Shown here: positions 37,375 to 46,197 of the stretch, piece after piece
Numbering within the stretch: position 1 is the first letter of the stretch
Layout of the letters: the number at the start of each line of letters is the position of its first letter
Source of the DNA: Sandaracinaceae bacterium
GTDB taxonomy: Bacteria; Myxococcota_A; Polyangia; Polyangiales; Sandaracinaceae
DNA length: 64,000 bases
Reading direction: 5' to 3'
Assembly (NCBI GenBank): GCA_019637095.1
Contig: JAHBWG010000005.1
Coordinates: 124,001 to 188,000 of the forward strand
Translations under genes and position numbers: made by a program
Notes under the pieces: model-generated
Databases searched by the model: none
The model's input: the letters and a program-made list of their open reading frames with translations, nothing else
Told to the model about the DNA's origin: nothing

Positions 37375-39009
37375 ATGTCCCTCGAGTGGATCGGCGGCGT
37401 CGTCGGCGGCGTCGGCTTGTTCCTGCTCGGCGTGCGCCTCATGACCGATGGCCTGCGCGCGGCCGCGGGGCGCGCGCTCGGCCGCATCCTCGCGCGCGCG
37501 ACCAAGAGCCGGCTGCGCGCGCTCGCCGCCGGGTTCGGCCTGACCGCGCTCGTGCAGAGCTCGAGCGCCGTGACGGTCGCCGCGATCGGCTTCGTGAACG
37601 CCGGGCTGCTCGGGCTCTCCGAGGCGCTCTGGGTCGTCTTCGGCTCCAACGTCGGCACCACGATCACCGGCTGGCTCGTCGCCGCGACGGGGGTCGACCT
37701 GAAGATCGACGCGCTCGCGCTGCCGATGATCGGTTGCGGCGCCCTCGCCCGGATGCTCGGCAAGGGCCGCGTGGGCGCGATCGGCGAGGCGATCGCGGGC
37801 CTCGGCCTCTTCTTCCTCGGGGTCGTGTTCCTCAAGGACGCCTTCTCCACGCTCGCGGCCGGGATCGAGCTCGACGAGCTCGCGCCGGGCGTGCTCGGCC
37901 GGCTCGCCCTGTTCGGCGTCGGCGCGCTCCTCACGATCCTCATGCAGTCGTCGAGCGCCGCGATGGCGATCACGCTCAGCGCCGCCTCGGCGGGGATCAT
38001 CGACCTCGATGGCGCGGGCATCATGGTGATCGGCGCGAACGTCGGCACGACGTCCACCGCCCTGTTCGCCACGCTCGACGCCACGCCGGCGGCGCGGCGC
38101 ACGGCCGCCGGCCACGTGGTCTTCAACCTCCTCGCCGCGGTCGTCGCGCTCGCGCTGCTGCCGTGGATGCTGCGCCTGGTCCAGATCGCGATCACGCCGC
38201 CAGACAACGAGGGCGGGATCGCGACCACGCTCGCCGTGTTCCACACGGTGTTCAACCTCCTCGGCGTCGTGCTCATCTGGCCGCTCAGCGGGCACCTCGA
38301 GCGGGCGCTCGCGAAGCGCTGGGTGACGCCCCTCGAGGAGCGCGGGATCCCGCGCCACCTCGACCGCACCGTCGCGGCGGTCCCGGAGGTCGCGCTGCAG
38401 GCGGCGCTGCGCGAGGCCGAGCGCATGCTCCGGCACGCGGGCGACATCGTCGGCGCCGCCCTGCGCAAGAAGACGGCGGACAAGAAGACGGTCGAGGAGG
38501 GCATCGCGGCGTACGAGCGGCTCGGCGCGGCGGTGTCCTCGTTCATCGCGGACCTCTCGCGCGCGCGGCTGTCCGCGGAAGCGTCGACCGACCTCGAGGC
38601 GCTCCTGCGCGCGCGGCGGCACGCGGACACCGCGGTCGAGCAGGCGCGCCTGCTCGTCGAGCAGCGCTCGGAGCTCGCCGACGTCGACAAGCGCGTCGCG
38701 GCGCTCGACGACGAGCTCGCGACGGCGTTCCGCGAGCTCGTCGCGGCGTCGAACCCCGAGGCGGAGCACGCCGAGACCGCCGAGGAGTCGGTGGCGCTCG
38801 GACGGATGCAGGAGCGCTACGAGCAGCGGCGCAGCGCCCTGCTCGCCGCGGCGACCGCGGGCGGGGACGTGCAGGCGGCCATCGACGCGCAGCACTTCCT
38901 CGCGGAGTGCCGGCGCGCGGTGCGGCACCTCGCGCGCGGGGCGCGTGAGCTCGCGGCGCTCAGGATTCGAGTGACTTCCGCCACGCCGCGTGTAAGTTCG
39001 GCGGCATGA
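37375..39009 (+). CDS. Na/Pi-cotransporter family protein (NptA/YjbB-like)
   Basis: A 544-residue inner-membrane protein. Two inverted repeats carry the signature QSSSA (Gln61 and Gln191) with GSNVGTTITG and GANVGTTST, the substrate/sodium sites of the PNaS family. About eight hydrophobic segments occupy residues 5-315. The C-terminal 220 residues are cytoplasmic helices resembling PhoU, as in bacterial YjbB. It imports or exports phosphate with Na+; direction is unknown. The ATG 37375 is preferred over a codon 12 residues upstream. It overlaps the following USP gene by ATGA. Divergent from cbpA. Confidence 0.9.
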   Translation: MSLEWIGGVVGGVGLFLLGVRLMTDGLRAAAGRALGRILARATKSRLRALAAGFGLTALVQSSSAVTVAAIGFVNAGLLGLSEALWVVFGSNVGTTITGWLVAATGVDLKIDALALPMIGCGALARMLGKGRVGAIGEAIAGLGLFFLGVVFLKDAFSTLAAGIELDELAPGVLGRLALFGVGALLTILMQSSSAAMAITLSAASAGIIDLDGAGIMVIGANVGTTSTALFATLDATPAARRTAAGHVVFNLLAAVVALALLPWMLRLVQIAITPPDNEGGIATTLAVFHTVFNLLGVVLIWPLSGHLERALAKRWVTPLEERGIPRHLDRTVAAVPEVALQAALREAERMLRHAGDIVGAALRKKTADKKTVEEGIAAYERLGAAVSSFIADLSRARLSAEASTDLEALLRARRHADTAVEQARLLVEQRSELADVDKRVAALDDELATAFRELVAASNPEAEHAETAEESVALGRMQERYEQRRSALLAAATAGGDVQAAIDAQHFLAECRRAVRHLARGARELAALRIRVTSATPRVSSAA

Positions 39010-39446
39010 GCACGACGATCCGCCGCATCCTCTGCCCGGTCGACTTCTCGGAGCCGTCGCGCCACGCCTTCGAGTACGCGCTCGGGCTCGCCGAGACCCT
39101 CGGCGCCGAGGTCCACCTCGCGCACGCGTACCAGCTGCCGGTCTTCGCGCTGCCGGACGGCGCGATGATGCCGACGGCCGAGATGGCCGCGGCGGTGAGC
39201 ACCGACGCGCAGCGCGCGCTCGACGCGATGGAGGCGCCGGAGGGCCGGACGGTGGTCCGGCACCTGACGGAGGGCGTGCCGCACAAGGAGATCGAGCGCC
39301 TCGTCGACGAGCTCGACATCGATCTGGTGGTGGTGGGGACGCACGGCCGCACGGGCATCCGCCGGCTGCTGATCGGGAGCGTCGCCGAGCGCGTCGTGCG
39401 CACCTGCCCGGTGCCCGTGCTCACCGTCCCGCCGCCGCCGCAGTGA
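39006..39446 (+). CDS. Universal stress protein (single domain)
   Basis: A 146-residue UspA protein with the full nucleotide signature: start RRILCPVDFSEPSRHAFEYAL, loop DLVVVGTHGRTGIRRLLIGSVAERVVRTCPVPVLTV, in which G-2x-G-9x-G-S is intact. So this copy probably binds ATP. It is coupled to the phosphate transporter gene by an ATGA overlap. It converges on the DHH-CBS gene with eight bases between stops. Confidence 0.92.
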   Translation: MSTTIRRILCPVDFSEPSRHAFEYALGLAETLGAEVHLAHAYQLPVFALPDGAMMPTAEMAAAVSTDAQRALDAMEAPEGRTVVRHLTEGVPHKEIERLVDELDIDLVVVGTHGRTGIRRLLIGSVAERVVRTCPVPVLTVPPPPQ

Positions 39447-39454
39447 CCCCGTGA

Positions 39455-40771
39455 TCAGCGCGCGGCGTTGGCGTAGAGCGCGCGGCGCACGTCCGTCCGC
39501 GTGACGATCCCCACGAGCGCGCCCTGCGCGTCCAAGACGGGGAGCCGCCCGACGTCGTGCTCCACCATGCACGCGAGCGCGTCCTCGAGCGGCGCGTCCG
39601 GGCGCGTGGTGCGGAGCGAGCCCGACATGTGGCTCGTCACCGGGAGCTCGCCGCGGCCCTTCGCGCGCGCGCGGTCGATGTCGCGGTGGGAGAGCACCGC
39701 GATCAGCTCGCCGTCGCGCTCGACGGGCGCGCCGGAGACGCCCCACTCCGCGAGCTGCTCGGCGACCGCGGCGAGCGTCGCGCTCGCGGCCACGGTGTGC
39801 ACCGGCGTCGTCATCACCTCCGCGACGACGCGCGGCGAGGGCGGGTGGGCGTGGAGCCAGGCGAGCGCGCGGCCCGCGACCGCGTCCGGCGTGTCGTCCT
39901 TCACGAGCGCGGCGGCCGCGCCGCGGTGACCGCCGCCCCCGAGGGCGCGCAGCGCGCCGCCGATGTCGACGAGCGCGGAGCGGCTCCGCCCGACCACCTG
40001 GACGGCGCCGCGGCGCCCGACCGCGGTGAAGGTGATCAGCGCGTCGAACCCGCCGAGCCGCCGCGCCTCCGCGGTGATCTCGGCGAGCCCGTCGAACATC
40101 TCCTCGATCGCGAGGGTCGCGATGCCGACCTCGACCGCGCCGACGCGCTCGCGGCGCGCGCCGTGGAGCACGGCGGAGAGCGCGGCGAGCTGCGCGTCGG
40201 CGAGCGGGAGCTGGAGGTAGCGCTCCATCACCGCGAGGTCGGCGCCGTGGTCGAGGAGCCACGCGAACGCGCGCGCGTCGCGCGGCGTCGTGTGCCCGAG
40301 GGTCAGCGAGCCGGTGTCCTGATGGATCCCGAGCGCGAGCAGCGTCGCCTCCGCGGGGTCGATCGGGACCTGCCGCGAGCGGATTCGCTCGACGAGCGCG
40401 GTGGTGACGGCGCCGAGCGGCTCGACGACGTGCACGTCGCCGGACAGGTCCGTCGGCGTCGCGGGGTGGTGGTCGTAGACGGCGAGGGTCACCTCCTCGC
40501 CCGCGTCGCGGCGCGCGAGGATCGCCTCGACGTGGCCGAGGCGCCGGCGGTCGCGCAGGTCGACGACGGTGAGCCGGTCCACCGTCGCGGGGTCGACGTC
40601 GCTCGCGCGAGCCGCGGCGAAGCGGTCCTTGTGCAGCGACCAGTACTCGCGCACGGCGCGGCTGAGCCGGCGCGGCAGCGCGATGAGCGCGCCCGGCTCG
40701 AGCTTCTGCACGGCGACGCACGCGGCGAGCGCGTCGAAGTCCGCGTTCTCGTGGGTCGCGACGACGTGCAC
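39455..40771 (-). CDS. DHH-family phosphoesterase with C-terminal CBS pair
   Basis: A 438-residue soluble protein. The DHH domain (about 1-150) has HENADFDALAAC, VVDLRD and YDHHPAT; the DHHA1 part ends in ALGGGGHRGAAAA near 290. A tandem CBS (Bateman) domain (about 315-435) follows, with MTTPVHTVAASATL and MSGSLRTTRPDAPLEDAL. This is the N-terminal layout of fused tRNA nucleotidyltransferases in some deltaproteobacteria, but the nucleotidyltransferase domain is missing. It may be a standalone phosphodiesterase or nano-RNase that senses adenosyl nucleotides. The GTG start stands nine bases after the USP stop. Confidence 0.88.
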   Translation of the reverse strand: MHVVATHENADFDALAACVAVQKLEPGALIALPRRLSRAVREYWSLHKDRFAAARASDVDPATVDRLTVVDLRDRRRLGHVEAILARRDAGEEVTLAVYDHHPATPTDLSGDVHVVEPLGAVTTALVERIRSRQVPIDPAEATLLALGIHQDTGSLTLGHTTPRDARAFAWLLDHGADLAVMERYLQLPLADAQLAALSAVLHGARRERVGAVEVGIATLAIEEMFDGLAEITAEARRLGGFDALITFTAVGRRGAVQVVGRSRSALVDIGGALRALGGGGHRGAAAALVKDDTPDAVAGRALAWLHAHPPSPRVVAEVMTTPVHTVAASATLAAVAEQLAEWGVSGAPVERDGELIAVLSHRDIDRARAKGRGELPVTSHMSGSLRTTRPDAPLEDALACMVEHDVGRLPVLDAQGALVGIVTRTDVRRALYANAAR

Positions 40772-40780
40772 GGCGGGGGG

Positions 40781-41734
40781 CTACGCGCGGACGGCGAGCA
40801 CGGGGACCGCGCTGAGGCGGAGCGTCCGCTCGGCGGTGCTGCCGAGCAGGAACCGCGAGAGGCCGGTGCGACCGTGCGTCCCCATGACGATGAGCCGGGC
40901 GTCCACGTCCTTTGCGTGCTCCGCGATCGCTCCGGCGGCCTCCCCGACCACCACGCGCACCTCGATGGGCTCGCCGAGCTCGCCCTTCACGAGGCCGACG
41001 AGCTCCGCGTGCTTCTTGGCCGCGAGCGCCGCGTTCGCGCCGACCCGATCGGGGTGGAGCACGTCGTCACGCGGCGGGAACGGCTCCTCGACGTCGGCGG
41101 GGTCGAGCCGCATGAGCGGGTCGTACGTGACGTGCAGGGCGACGAGCTTGGCGCCGCACGGCTTCGCGAGCGCGACCGCGAGCTTGAGCGCGGCGCGCGA
41201 CGGGTCGGAGAAGTCGATGGCCACGACCCACGTGCCGCCGCTCACCGGGTGAGCGGGCGCGTCGCCGCGCGGACCGACGAGCACCGGACACGGCGCGTGC
41301 CGGAGGATGCGGTCGGCGGTGCTCCCGAGGATCCACTCCCCGATCCCGCGCCGGGTGCTCTCGCGCGGGCCCGCGTGCCCGTGCGGTCCGACGACGAGCA
41401 GCGACGCCTGCACCTTCTCGGCGTGCTCGATGATCGCCTCCCAGGTGCGTCCGTCGAGGAGCGTGGCGCTCGCGTGCGGGCCGAGCGACGCCGCGCGCTC
41501 ACGCTCCTTGGCGAGCGCCTGCTCCGTGGCGTCGTGTCGGCTCCGGGCGCGCTCGCGGTACACCCGCTCGGCCTCGTTCCTCGGCTCGCCGCTCACCTCG
41601 GGCAGGGGCGCGCCGACGTGGACGAGCTCGAGGGCGCGCCCGGTCGCGGCCGCGATGCGCGCGGCGATCTCCACGGCCTCGGCTCCGGACACGGAGAGGT
41701 CGGTCGCACAGACGATGGGTCCTCGTTCGGTCAT
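40781..41734 (-). CDS. Tandem universal stress protein
   Basis: A 317-residue protein with two Usp domains (about 4-155 and 165-315). Both keep the glycine loop: VVGPHGHAGPRESTRRGIGEWILGSTADRILRHAPCPVLV and IVMGTHGRTGLSRFLLGSTAERTLRLSAVPVLAV. Both domains therefore look able to bind nucleotide. The gene precedes the DHH-CBS gene on the same strand, suggesting a USP/CBS stress pair. On the minus strand TGGCA-N8-GC (41779-41765) could be a weak sigma-54 element. Confidence 0.9.
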   Translation of the reverse strand: MTERGPIVCATDLSVSGAEAVEIAARIAAATGRALELVHVGAPLPEVSGEPRNEAERVYRERARSRHDATEQALAKERERAASLGPHASATLLDGRTWEAIIEHAEKVQASLLVVGPHGHAGPRESTRRGIGEWILGSTADRILRHAPCPVLVGPRGDAPAHPVSGGTWVVAIDFSDPSRAALKLAVALAKPCGAKLVALHVTYDPLMRLDPADVEEPFPPRDDVLHPDRVGANAALAAKKHAELVGLVKGELGEPIEVRVVVGEAAGAIAEHAKDVDARLIVMGTHGRTGLSRFLLGSTAERTLRLSAVPVLAVRA

Positions 41735-41862
41735 GGCCGGTAACTTATCAGCCTCCGTGCCATCGCGTGACCCTTGCCAGGCCGACCGGTCGCGTGTTCT
41801 TTTGGAGCACGCCGCGCGCCGTGCGCGCGAAACGACTGCGTCTCGCGACCCAAGGAGCCTTC

Positions 41863-42315
41863 GTGACCAAGCCCGTGCGCTCGATCCTCTGCCCGGTGGA
41901 CTTCTCGGCGGCCTCCGAGGAGGCGGCGCGCTACGCGGTGAGCCTCGCGCAGGCGCTCGGGGCCGAGCGGATCACGTTCCTGCACGTGTTCCAGCCGCCG
42001 ATCTATCCCGTGGGCGAGGCGTCTCACACGCTCCTCGACGAGACCGCGCACGCCGCGCTCAAGGATCACTTCCGGCGCGAGGTCGAGGGGCTCGCGAAGC
42101 GCCACGGCGGCCACGGCATCGAGGCCGACGCGAAGCTCGTCGAGGGCTACCCCCACCCGGTGATCGTGGACACCGCGAGGGAGATCGGCGCCGACATGAT
42201 CGTGCTCGCGACCCACGGTCGCACCGGGCTCGGTCACTTCCTGCTCGGATCGGTGGCCGAGAAGGTCGTGCGCACCTCGCCCATCCCGGTCTGCAGCGTG
42301 CGCGTCGAGGAGTGA
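41863..42315 (+). CDS. Universal stress protein (single domain)
   Basis: A 150-residue UspA protein. The start is GTG 41863, with AAGGAG five bases before it; the frame is open upstream but has no other ribosome site. Sequence: RSILCPVDFSAASEEAARYAV and DMIVLATHGRTGLGHFLLGSVAEKVVRTSPIPVCSV, with intact ATP loop. It is divergent from the tandem USP gene, 128 bases apart. Confidence 0.9.
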   Translation: MTKPVRSILCPVDFSAASEEAARYAVSLAQALGAERITFLHVFQPPIYPVGEASHTLLDETAHAALKDHFRREVEGLAKRHGGHGIEADAKLVEGYPHPVIVDTAREIGADMIVLATHGRTGLGHFLLGSVAEKVVRTSPIPVCSVRVEE

Positions 42316-42325
42316 CCTCGCGCGC

Positions 42326-42345
42326 GCGCCCTCGCAGCGGGGCGC
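42326..42345. terminator. Stem-loop between convergent genes
   Basis: GCGCCC (42326-42331) and GGGCGC (42340-42345) form a 6-bp G+C stem with an 8-base loop, in the 30 bases between the USP stop and the diheme lipoprotein stop. No T-run. Confidence 0.35.
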
Positions 42346-43134
42346 TCAAGGCGTGAGGGTAGGCTCGACCGGCGCGCCCGGCCCGGCGCCGAGGAGGCGG
42401 TGGCACGCGGCGCAGGTCGCGAGGAAGCGGCCGTAGATCGCGGCGCGCGCCTCGGCGTCGGCCGCCTGCTCGGCTTCGGCGCTCAGCTCGTGCACGTGCG
42501 CGCTGAGCGCGGCGAGCTGCGCCGGCGGCGCCTGGTCGCGTCCCAGGGCCGCCGGCGCGAGCGGCGCCTCGCGCAGCGCGGCGGCCCCGGCGCGGAAGTG
42601 CTCGACGTCGTCGATCACCAGGCCCTCGAACATCCGCTCGGCCGCCCACGCGTGGCGGCGCATGTGCGCGGGGGTGTCTTCGCCCTCGGGGATCGGGGGG
42701 CGCTCCATCGCGAAGCGCCGCCCGACCGCGGCGTGGCACTCACCGCAGCGCACGAGCGTCGTGGCCAGGGCTTGCCCCGCCTCGGTGAGCGTCGTGGCCT
42801 CGGCGTGCGCGCCGGCCGCGGCCTGCATCGCGGCGAGGCGCGGGCGGAGCGCGCCATCGAGCGCGCGACCCTCGTCGTGCGCCGCGAGCCACTCGAGGTG
42901 GCCGCGCGCGGCAGGCACGTCCGCGCGGATCAGCGCGTCGCGCGCCTCCGACGCGCGCGCGTAGTGGCCGTGCATGACGGCGCCGGTCGCGCTCGGCGCG
43001 GGGATCTCCGGCGGCTCCGGCGGGCTCGGCTCGGTCGCCGGCGTCGGGGCGGGCTCGGCGGGAGCATCGTCGCCGCACCCGCCGAGCGCGACGAGGACGG
43101 CCAGACACGGGAGGCACGGCGCGACGCGCGACAT
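42346..43134 (-). CDS. Diheme cytochrome c-type lipoprotein
   Basis: A 262-residue exported protein with lipobox LGGC (Cys20) and a Pro/Glu-rich linker. Two c-heme sites are visible: CGECH (130-134) and CAACH (241-245), each after a helix pair rich in Ala and Glu. The spacing resembles two tandem class-II/c'-like helical modules more than class I cytochromes. It likely carries electrons in the periplasm. Neighbours on the same strand are a globin, an epimerase, an acyltransferase and the oxidase operon. Confidence 0.82.
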   Translation of the reverse strand: MSRVAPCLPCLAVLVALGGCGDDAPAEPAPTPATEPSPPEPPEIPAPSATGAVMHGHYARASEARDALIRADVPAARGHLEWLAAHDEGRALDGALRPRLAAMQAAAGAHAEATTLTEAGQALATTLVRCGECHAAVGRRFAMERPPIPEGEDTPAHMRRHAWAAERMFEGLVIDDVEHFRAGAAALREAPLAPAALGRDQAPPAQLAALSAHVHELSAEAEQAADAEARAAIYGRFLATCAACHRLLGAGPGAPVEPTLTP

Positions 43135-43174
43135 GCTCGCCAGCTACACCCCGGCTCGTTCGGGGCAAGCGCGC

Positions 43175-43597
43175 TCAACGCCCGCTCGCGGCGATCATCT
43201 GCGCGACGCAGTGTCCGAACACCTCGCGCCAGAGGACCTCGAGCGCGGGCTCGTAGGCGGGATCGGTCTCGCGCATCACCGCGATCAGCGTGTCGAGCCA
43301 GTGCGCGTAGTGGCGCGGTTCGATCCCGAGGCCGCGCGCCGAGTGGCTCTCGGCGATGCGCTCGAGGTGCTCGAGGCCGTCCTCGAGCCCGCGGGCGGCG
43401 CGCATCACGAGGTAGAGCGAGCGCTTGAGCACGACGCCTTGCTTCGCGATGTCGGTCTCGGCGAAGAGGGCGGCGATCTCGTCGCTGCTCAGGACGAAGC
43501 GCGCGTAGAAGCGGCTGGTGAAGGTCGGGTCCGCGAGGCAGCGCTCGAGGCTCCGCTGGAACTGGTCGAGGGCGGCCGGCTCGAGGTTGACGTCCAC
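43175..43597 (-). CDS. Bacterial globin-domain protein
   Basis: A 140-residue globin-like protein: helices RFYARFVLSSDEIAALF, KRSLYLVMRAA and the F-helix region LERIAESHSARGLGIEPRHYAHW, with candidate proximal His85. No other domain is attached. It may bind O2 or NO. It starts with GTG (43595-43597), between the diheme lipoprotein and the epimerase on the same strand. Spacing of about 40 bases leaves co-transcription likely. Confidence 0.8.
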   Translation of the reverse strand: MDVNLEPAALDQFQRSLERCLADPTFTSRFYARFVLSSDEIAALFAETDIAKQGVVLKRSLYLVMRAARGLEDGLEHLERIAESHSARGLGIEPRHYAHWLDTLIAVMRETDPAYEPALEVLWREVFGHCVAQMIAASGR

Positions 43598-43638
43598 GGG
43601 GAGACTCTACCCCGATCGATCGCCGTGCAGGGACGCGC

Positions 43639-44586
43639 TCAATCGATCGGAAACGGTACCGGCATCTCCGGCGCGTAGCCGAGGATGGTGCGCGCGCGCG
43701 CGCCGTCGAGCACCGCGCCGTGGTGCAGGCGGCCGCGGTTGATCGCGTAGTCGAAGTCGGTCCCGCGCGCGGCGCGCCGCAGCGCGTAGAGCGGGGTCAT
43801 CAGGGGGCCGGGGACGGGGATCTGGCGCCGGCCGCTGCGGCGGATGATCTCGCTCAGCGGCAGCGTCGTGGCGCCCGGGATGTTGAAGATCCCCTGCGCG
43901 CTCGCGCCGGCCGCGAGCGCGAGCGCGCGCCCGAGGTCCTCGATGCTCACGAGGTTGATGACCGGGTCGTACCCGAGCGGGCGGTAGCAGACGTCCGATG
44001 ACAAGTAATCGTGCAATTGGCTGCCCGCGCGCGGCGCGAGGCACTCCGCGGCCCGCACGACCGCGATCGAGAGTGGGCTCATCCCGAACCGCGTGCAGAC
44101 GGTGAGGTCCGCCTCGACGCGGTCCCGCACCCACTGCGGCGCGCCCGGCGAGAGGTCGAGCGGCTGGGCCTCGTCGATGCGCGAGGGCAGGGACGAGTCG
44201 ATCGCGTAGACCTCGCCGAAGCCGCGATAGACGAAGCGCCGGATCGTCGGGTGCTCCTCCGAGAGCGCGAGCAACGAGCGCGTCGCGAGCACGTTGAGCG
44301 CGCGCGCCCGCGGGCCGCTCGCGCCGACGCCGCGGTGGCTCGCCATGTCGATCACCACCTCGGTCGCGTGCTCGCGGACGGGGCCGAACATCAGGTGGCG
44401 CAGGTTGCGCTCGCGCGTGAGATCGAGCCGCACGTAGCGCACGCGCCCATCGATCTCGACGCTGGTCGGGCGCACCGCCTCGACGCCGACCGCGAGGATC
44501 GACGCGGTGCCCTCCTGGGCGAGCAGCGCGCGGATCACGGCCTCGCCGATGGCGGTCGTCGCGCCGGTGATGAGGTAGCGGCTCAT
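43639..44586 (-). CDS. NAD-dependent epimerase/dehydratase family protein
   Basis: A 315-residue protein of the extended SDR type. The Rossmann motif is ITGATTAIGEAVI; an acid pair follows later in YVRLDLTRERNLRHL. The usual catalytic YxxxK is not visible; a VYRGFGEVYAID segment stands at that place, so it may be an atypical SDR or non-catalytic. The ATG 44584-44586 overlaps the acyltransferase stop, and such epimerase/acyltransferase pairs occur in lipid or envelope metabolism. Substrate unknown. Confidence 0.8.
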   Translation of the reverse strand: MSRYLITGATTAIGEAVIRALLAQEGTASILAVGVEAVRPTSVEIDGRVRYVRLDLTRERNLRHLMFGPVREHATEVVIDMASHRGVGASGPRARALNVLATRSLLALSEEHPTIRRFVYRGFGEVYAIDSSLPSRIDEAQPLDLSPGAPQWVRDRVEADLTVCTRFGMSPLSIAVVRAAECLAPRAGSQLHDYLSSDVCYRPLGYDPVINLVSIEDLGRALALAAGASAQGIFNIPGATTLPLSEIIRRSGRRQIPVPGPLMTPLYALRRAARGTDFDYAINRGRLHHGAVLDGARARTILGYAPEMPVPFPID

Positions 44587-45416
44587 CGGAAGATCCCTCG
44601 GCGCTCGCGCAGGCCCTCGTCGAGGAGCGCCTGCACGCGCTCCTTCACCCTCGCCGCCGCGTCGGCGAGGACCTCCGGGTCGCGCGGATCGCCGTCGTAC
44701 GCTTCGTGGAGGGCCATCGGCGCGCCGTACCGGATGTGGTAGCGGACGGGGAGCGGGAAGGGCGTGGCCGGGATGGGCAGGTACGGCGCGCCGAAGGGGT
44801 GGAAGCGCTCGAGCTTGGTGAGCGTCGGCATCTGCTCCTCGGCGCCGACGAGCGCGGTCGGGACCACCGGCGCGCGGTAGCGCAGGGCGAGCTCGACGTG
44901 GCCGACGCGCCAGTCGGTGAGCCGATAGCGATCGCGGAAGGGCTTGCCGATGCCCGCGGTGCCCTCGGGGAAGACCACGAGGAGCTGGCCCTCCTCGAGC
45001 ACGTGCTCGCAGTTGCGCCGAGTGCCGGCGATGCCTCCGGCGCGCGCGACGAGGGTGCCGAAGAACGGCAGCCGCGGGACGAAGCGATCCATCACCGTGC
45101 GGGGCGTGCGGGGCGGGTCGGTCCGGCGCGCGAGGTCGGTGTGGAGCATGAACGCGTCGAAGGGCAGGGTGCCCGAGTGGTTGCACGCGATGATCGCGGG
45201 GCCCTCGGCCGGGACGTGCTCGACGCCGCGGCTCTCGACGCGGAACCACGCCTCGTAGAGCGGGCGGGTGAGGGCGAGCCCGAGCTCGGTGCCGCGCGCG
45301 TGGCCGCCGAACGAGTCGTAGCCCTCGGGCCGCGCGGCGGCGAGCGCGTCGGCGCGCGCGCGGAGCGGCTCGGTCAGGAGCGCCCGCGTGAGGCGAGCGC
45401 GCAGCGGCGTTCCCAT
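44583..45416 (-). CDS. PlsC-type acyltransferase
   Basis: A 277-residue lysophospholipid acyltransferase-fold protein. Block I is NHSGTLPFD (His80, Asp87): the His-to-Asp spacing is six residues rather than the common four, a variant seen in some bacterial families. Block III is VVFPEGTAGIGK. An initial hydrophobic segment is weak, so it is probably peripheral. It transfers acyl groups to a glycerol- or sugar-linked acceptor. Coupled to the epimerase by an ATGA overlap. Upstream is the oxidase operon, 66 bases away. Confidence 0.88.
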   Translation of the reverse strand: MGTPLRARLTRALLTEPLRARADALAAARPEGYDSFGGHARGTELGLALTRPLYEAWFRVESRGVEHVPAEGPAIIACNHSGTLPFDAFMLHTDLARRTDPPRTPRTVMDRFVPRLPFFGTLVARAGGIAGTRRNCEHVLEEGQLLVVFPEGTAGIGKPFRDRYRLTDWRVGHVELALRYRAPVVPTALVGAEEQMPTLTKLERFHPFGAPYLPIPATPFPLPVRYHIRYGAPMALHEAYDGDPRDPEVLADAAARVKERVQALLDEGLRERRGIFR

Positions 45417-45482
45417 CGCCGGCTAGCTAACCCCGCGCGCGGGCGAGGCCAATCCGATCACGCGCCGCGTGCGCGTGGCGCG

Positions 45483-46193
45483 TCACTGCGCGTTGGGGTT
45501 CAGGCTCTCGACGAAGCGCGCGAGCGCCTCGAGCTGGGCCTCGTCGAACTGCGCGCCGAACGCCGCCATCAGCGGCGAGCGCCCCGCGGCCGGGCCGCCG
45601 TCGCGGATCACCGTGAGGATGTGCTCGTGGGTCCGCGACGAGTCCGCCCAGAACGCCGGGTCGGTGAAGTTCGCCGGGCGCGGGTTCAGCGCGGCCGCGG
45701 CGGCGCCGTCGCCCGCGCCGCCCGCGCCGTGGCACGGGCCGCACGTCGTCGCGAACACGCCCGCCGCGTCGAAGTCCCCGGCCTCGCCCGCGGCGCCGTG
45801 GCCCTGCTCGGCGAGCGCGCGCGCGATGTGCTCCTGCGCCGCGACGTTGGTCCAGTTCTGTCCCTCGTGGTTCATGACGTCGGGCGCCACCGCGAAGAAG
45901 AAGAGGAGCATGAACGCCAGGGCGACGGTGAGGAAGTAGAGGACGTACTTCGGCTGCACGTCGAGGTGCATGAAGTACTTGCAGACGAGGAACGCCTTCA
46001 CGACCGCGATGCCGAACGCCGTGACCAGGGTGATGACCTGGATCTCCAGCATGGGGCCGAGCACGCTGATCGCGAGCAGCACGAGGAGGATCACCCAGAT
46101 CCGGACGTAGTGCTCGGGCCCGTGGTGCGCGTGCTCTTCGCCGTGGCCTTCGTGGCCTTCCGAGCCGCCGTGGGAGTGCGCGTGGTCGCTCAT
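45483..46193 (-). CDS. Cytochrome c oxidase subunit IV fused to cytochrome c
   Basis: A 236-residue fusion. The first 28 residues are His-rich (10 His). Residues about 30-105 hold three hydrophobic helices typical of prokaryotic subunit IV (YVRIWVILLVLLAISVLGP, AFLVCKYFMHLDVQPKYV). The C-terminal half is a class I cytochrome c with CGPCH (151-155) and an axial-Met candidate in SPLMAAFGAQF. The fusion puts a heme c next to the oxidase, comparable in effect to caa3 oxidases where the c domain is on subunit II. Last gene of the oxidase operon; starts four bases after coxC. Confidence 0.88.
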   Translation of the reverse strand: MSDHAHSHGGSEGHEGHGEEHAHHGPEHYVRIWVILLVLLAISVLGPMLEIQVITLVTAFGIAVVKAFLVCKYFMHLDVQPKYVLYFLTVALAFMLLFFFAVAPDVMNHEGQNWTNVAAQEHIARALAEQGHGAAGEAGDFDAAGVFATTCGPCHGAGGAGDGAAAAALNPRPANFTDPAFWADSSRTHEHILTVIRDGGPAAGRSPLMAAFGAQFDEAQLEALARFVESLNPNAQ

Positions 46194-46197
46194 GCCG

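Noticed and set aside
41765-41779. A second sigma-54 promoter upstream of the tandem USP (TGGCA, GG-N10-GC).
   Set aside because: Only half of the consensus fits, and the transcript leader would lack a ribosome site at normal distance; kept as a remark only.
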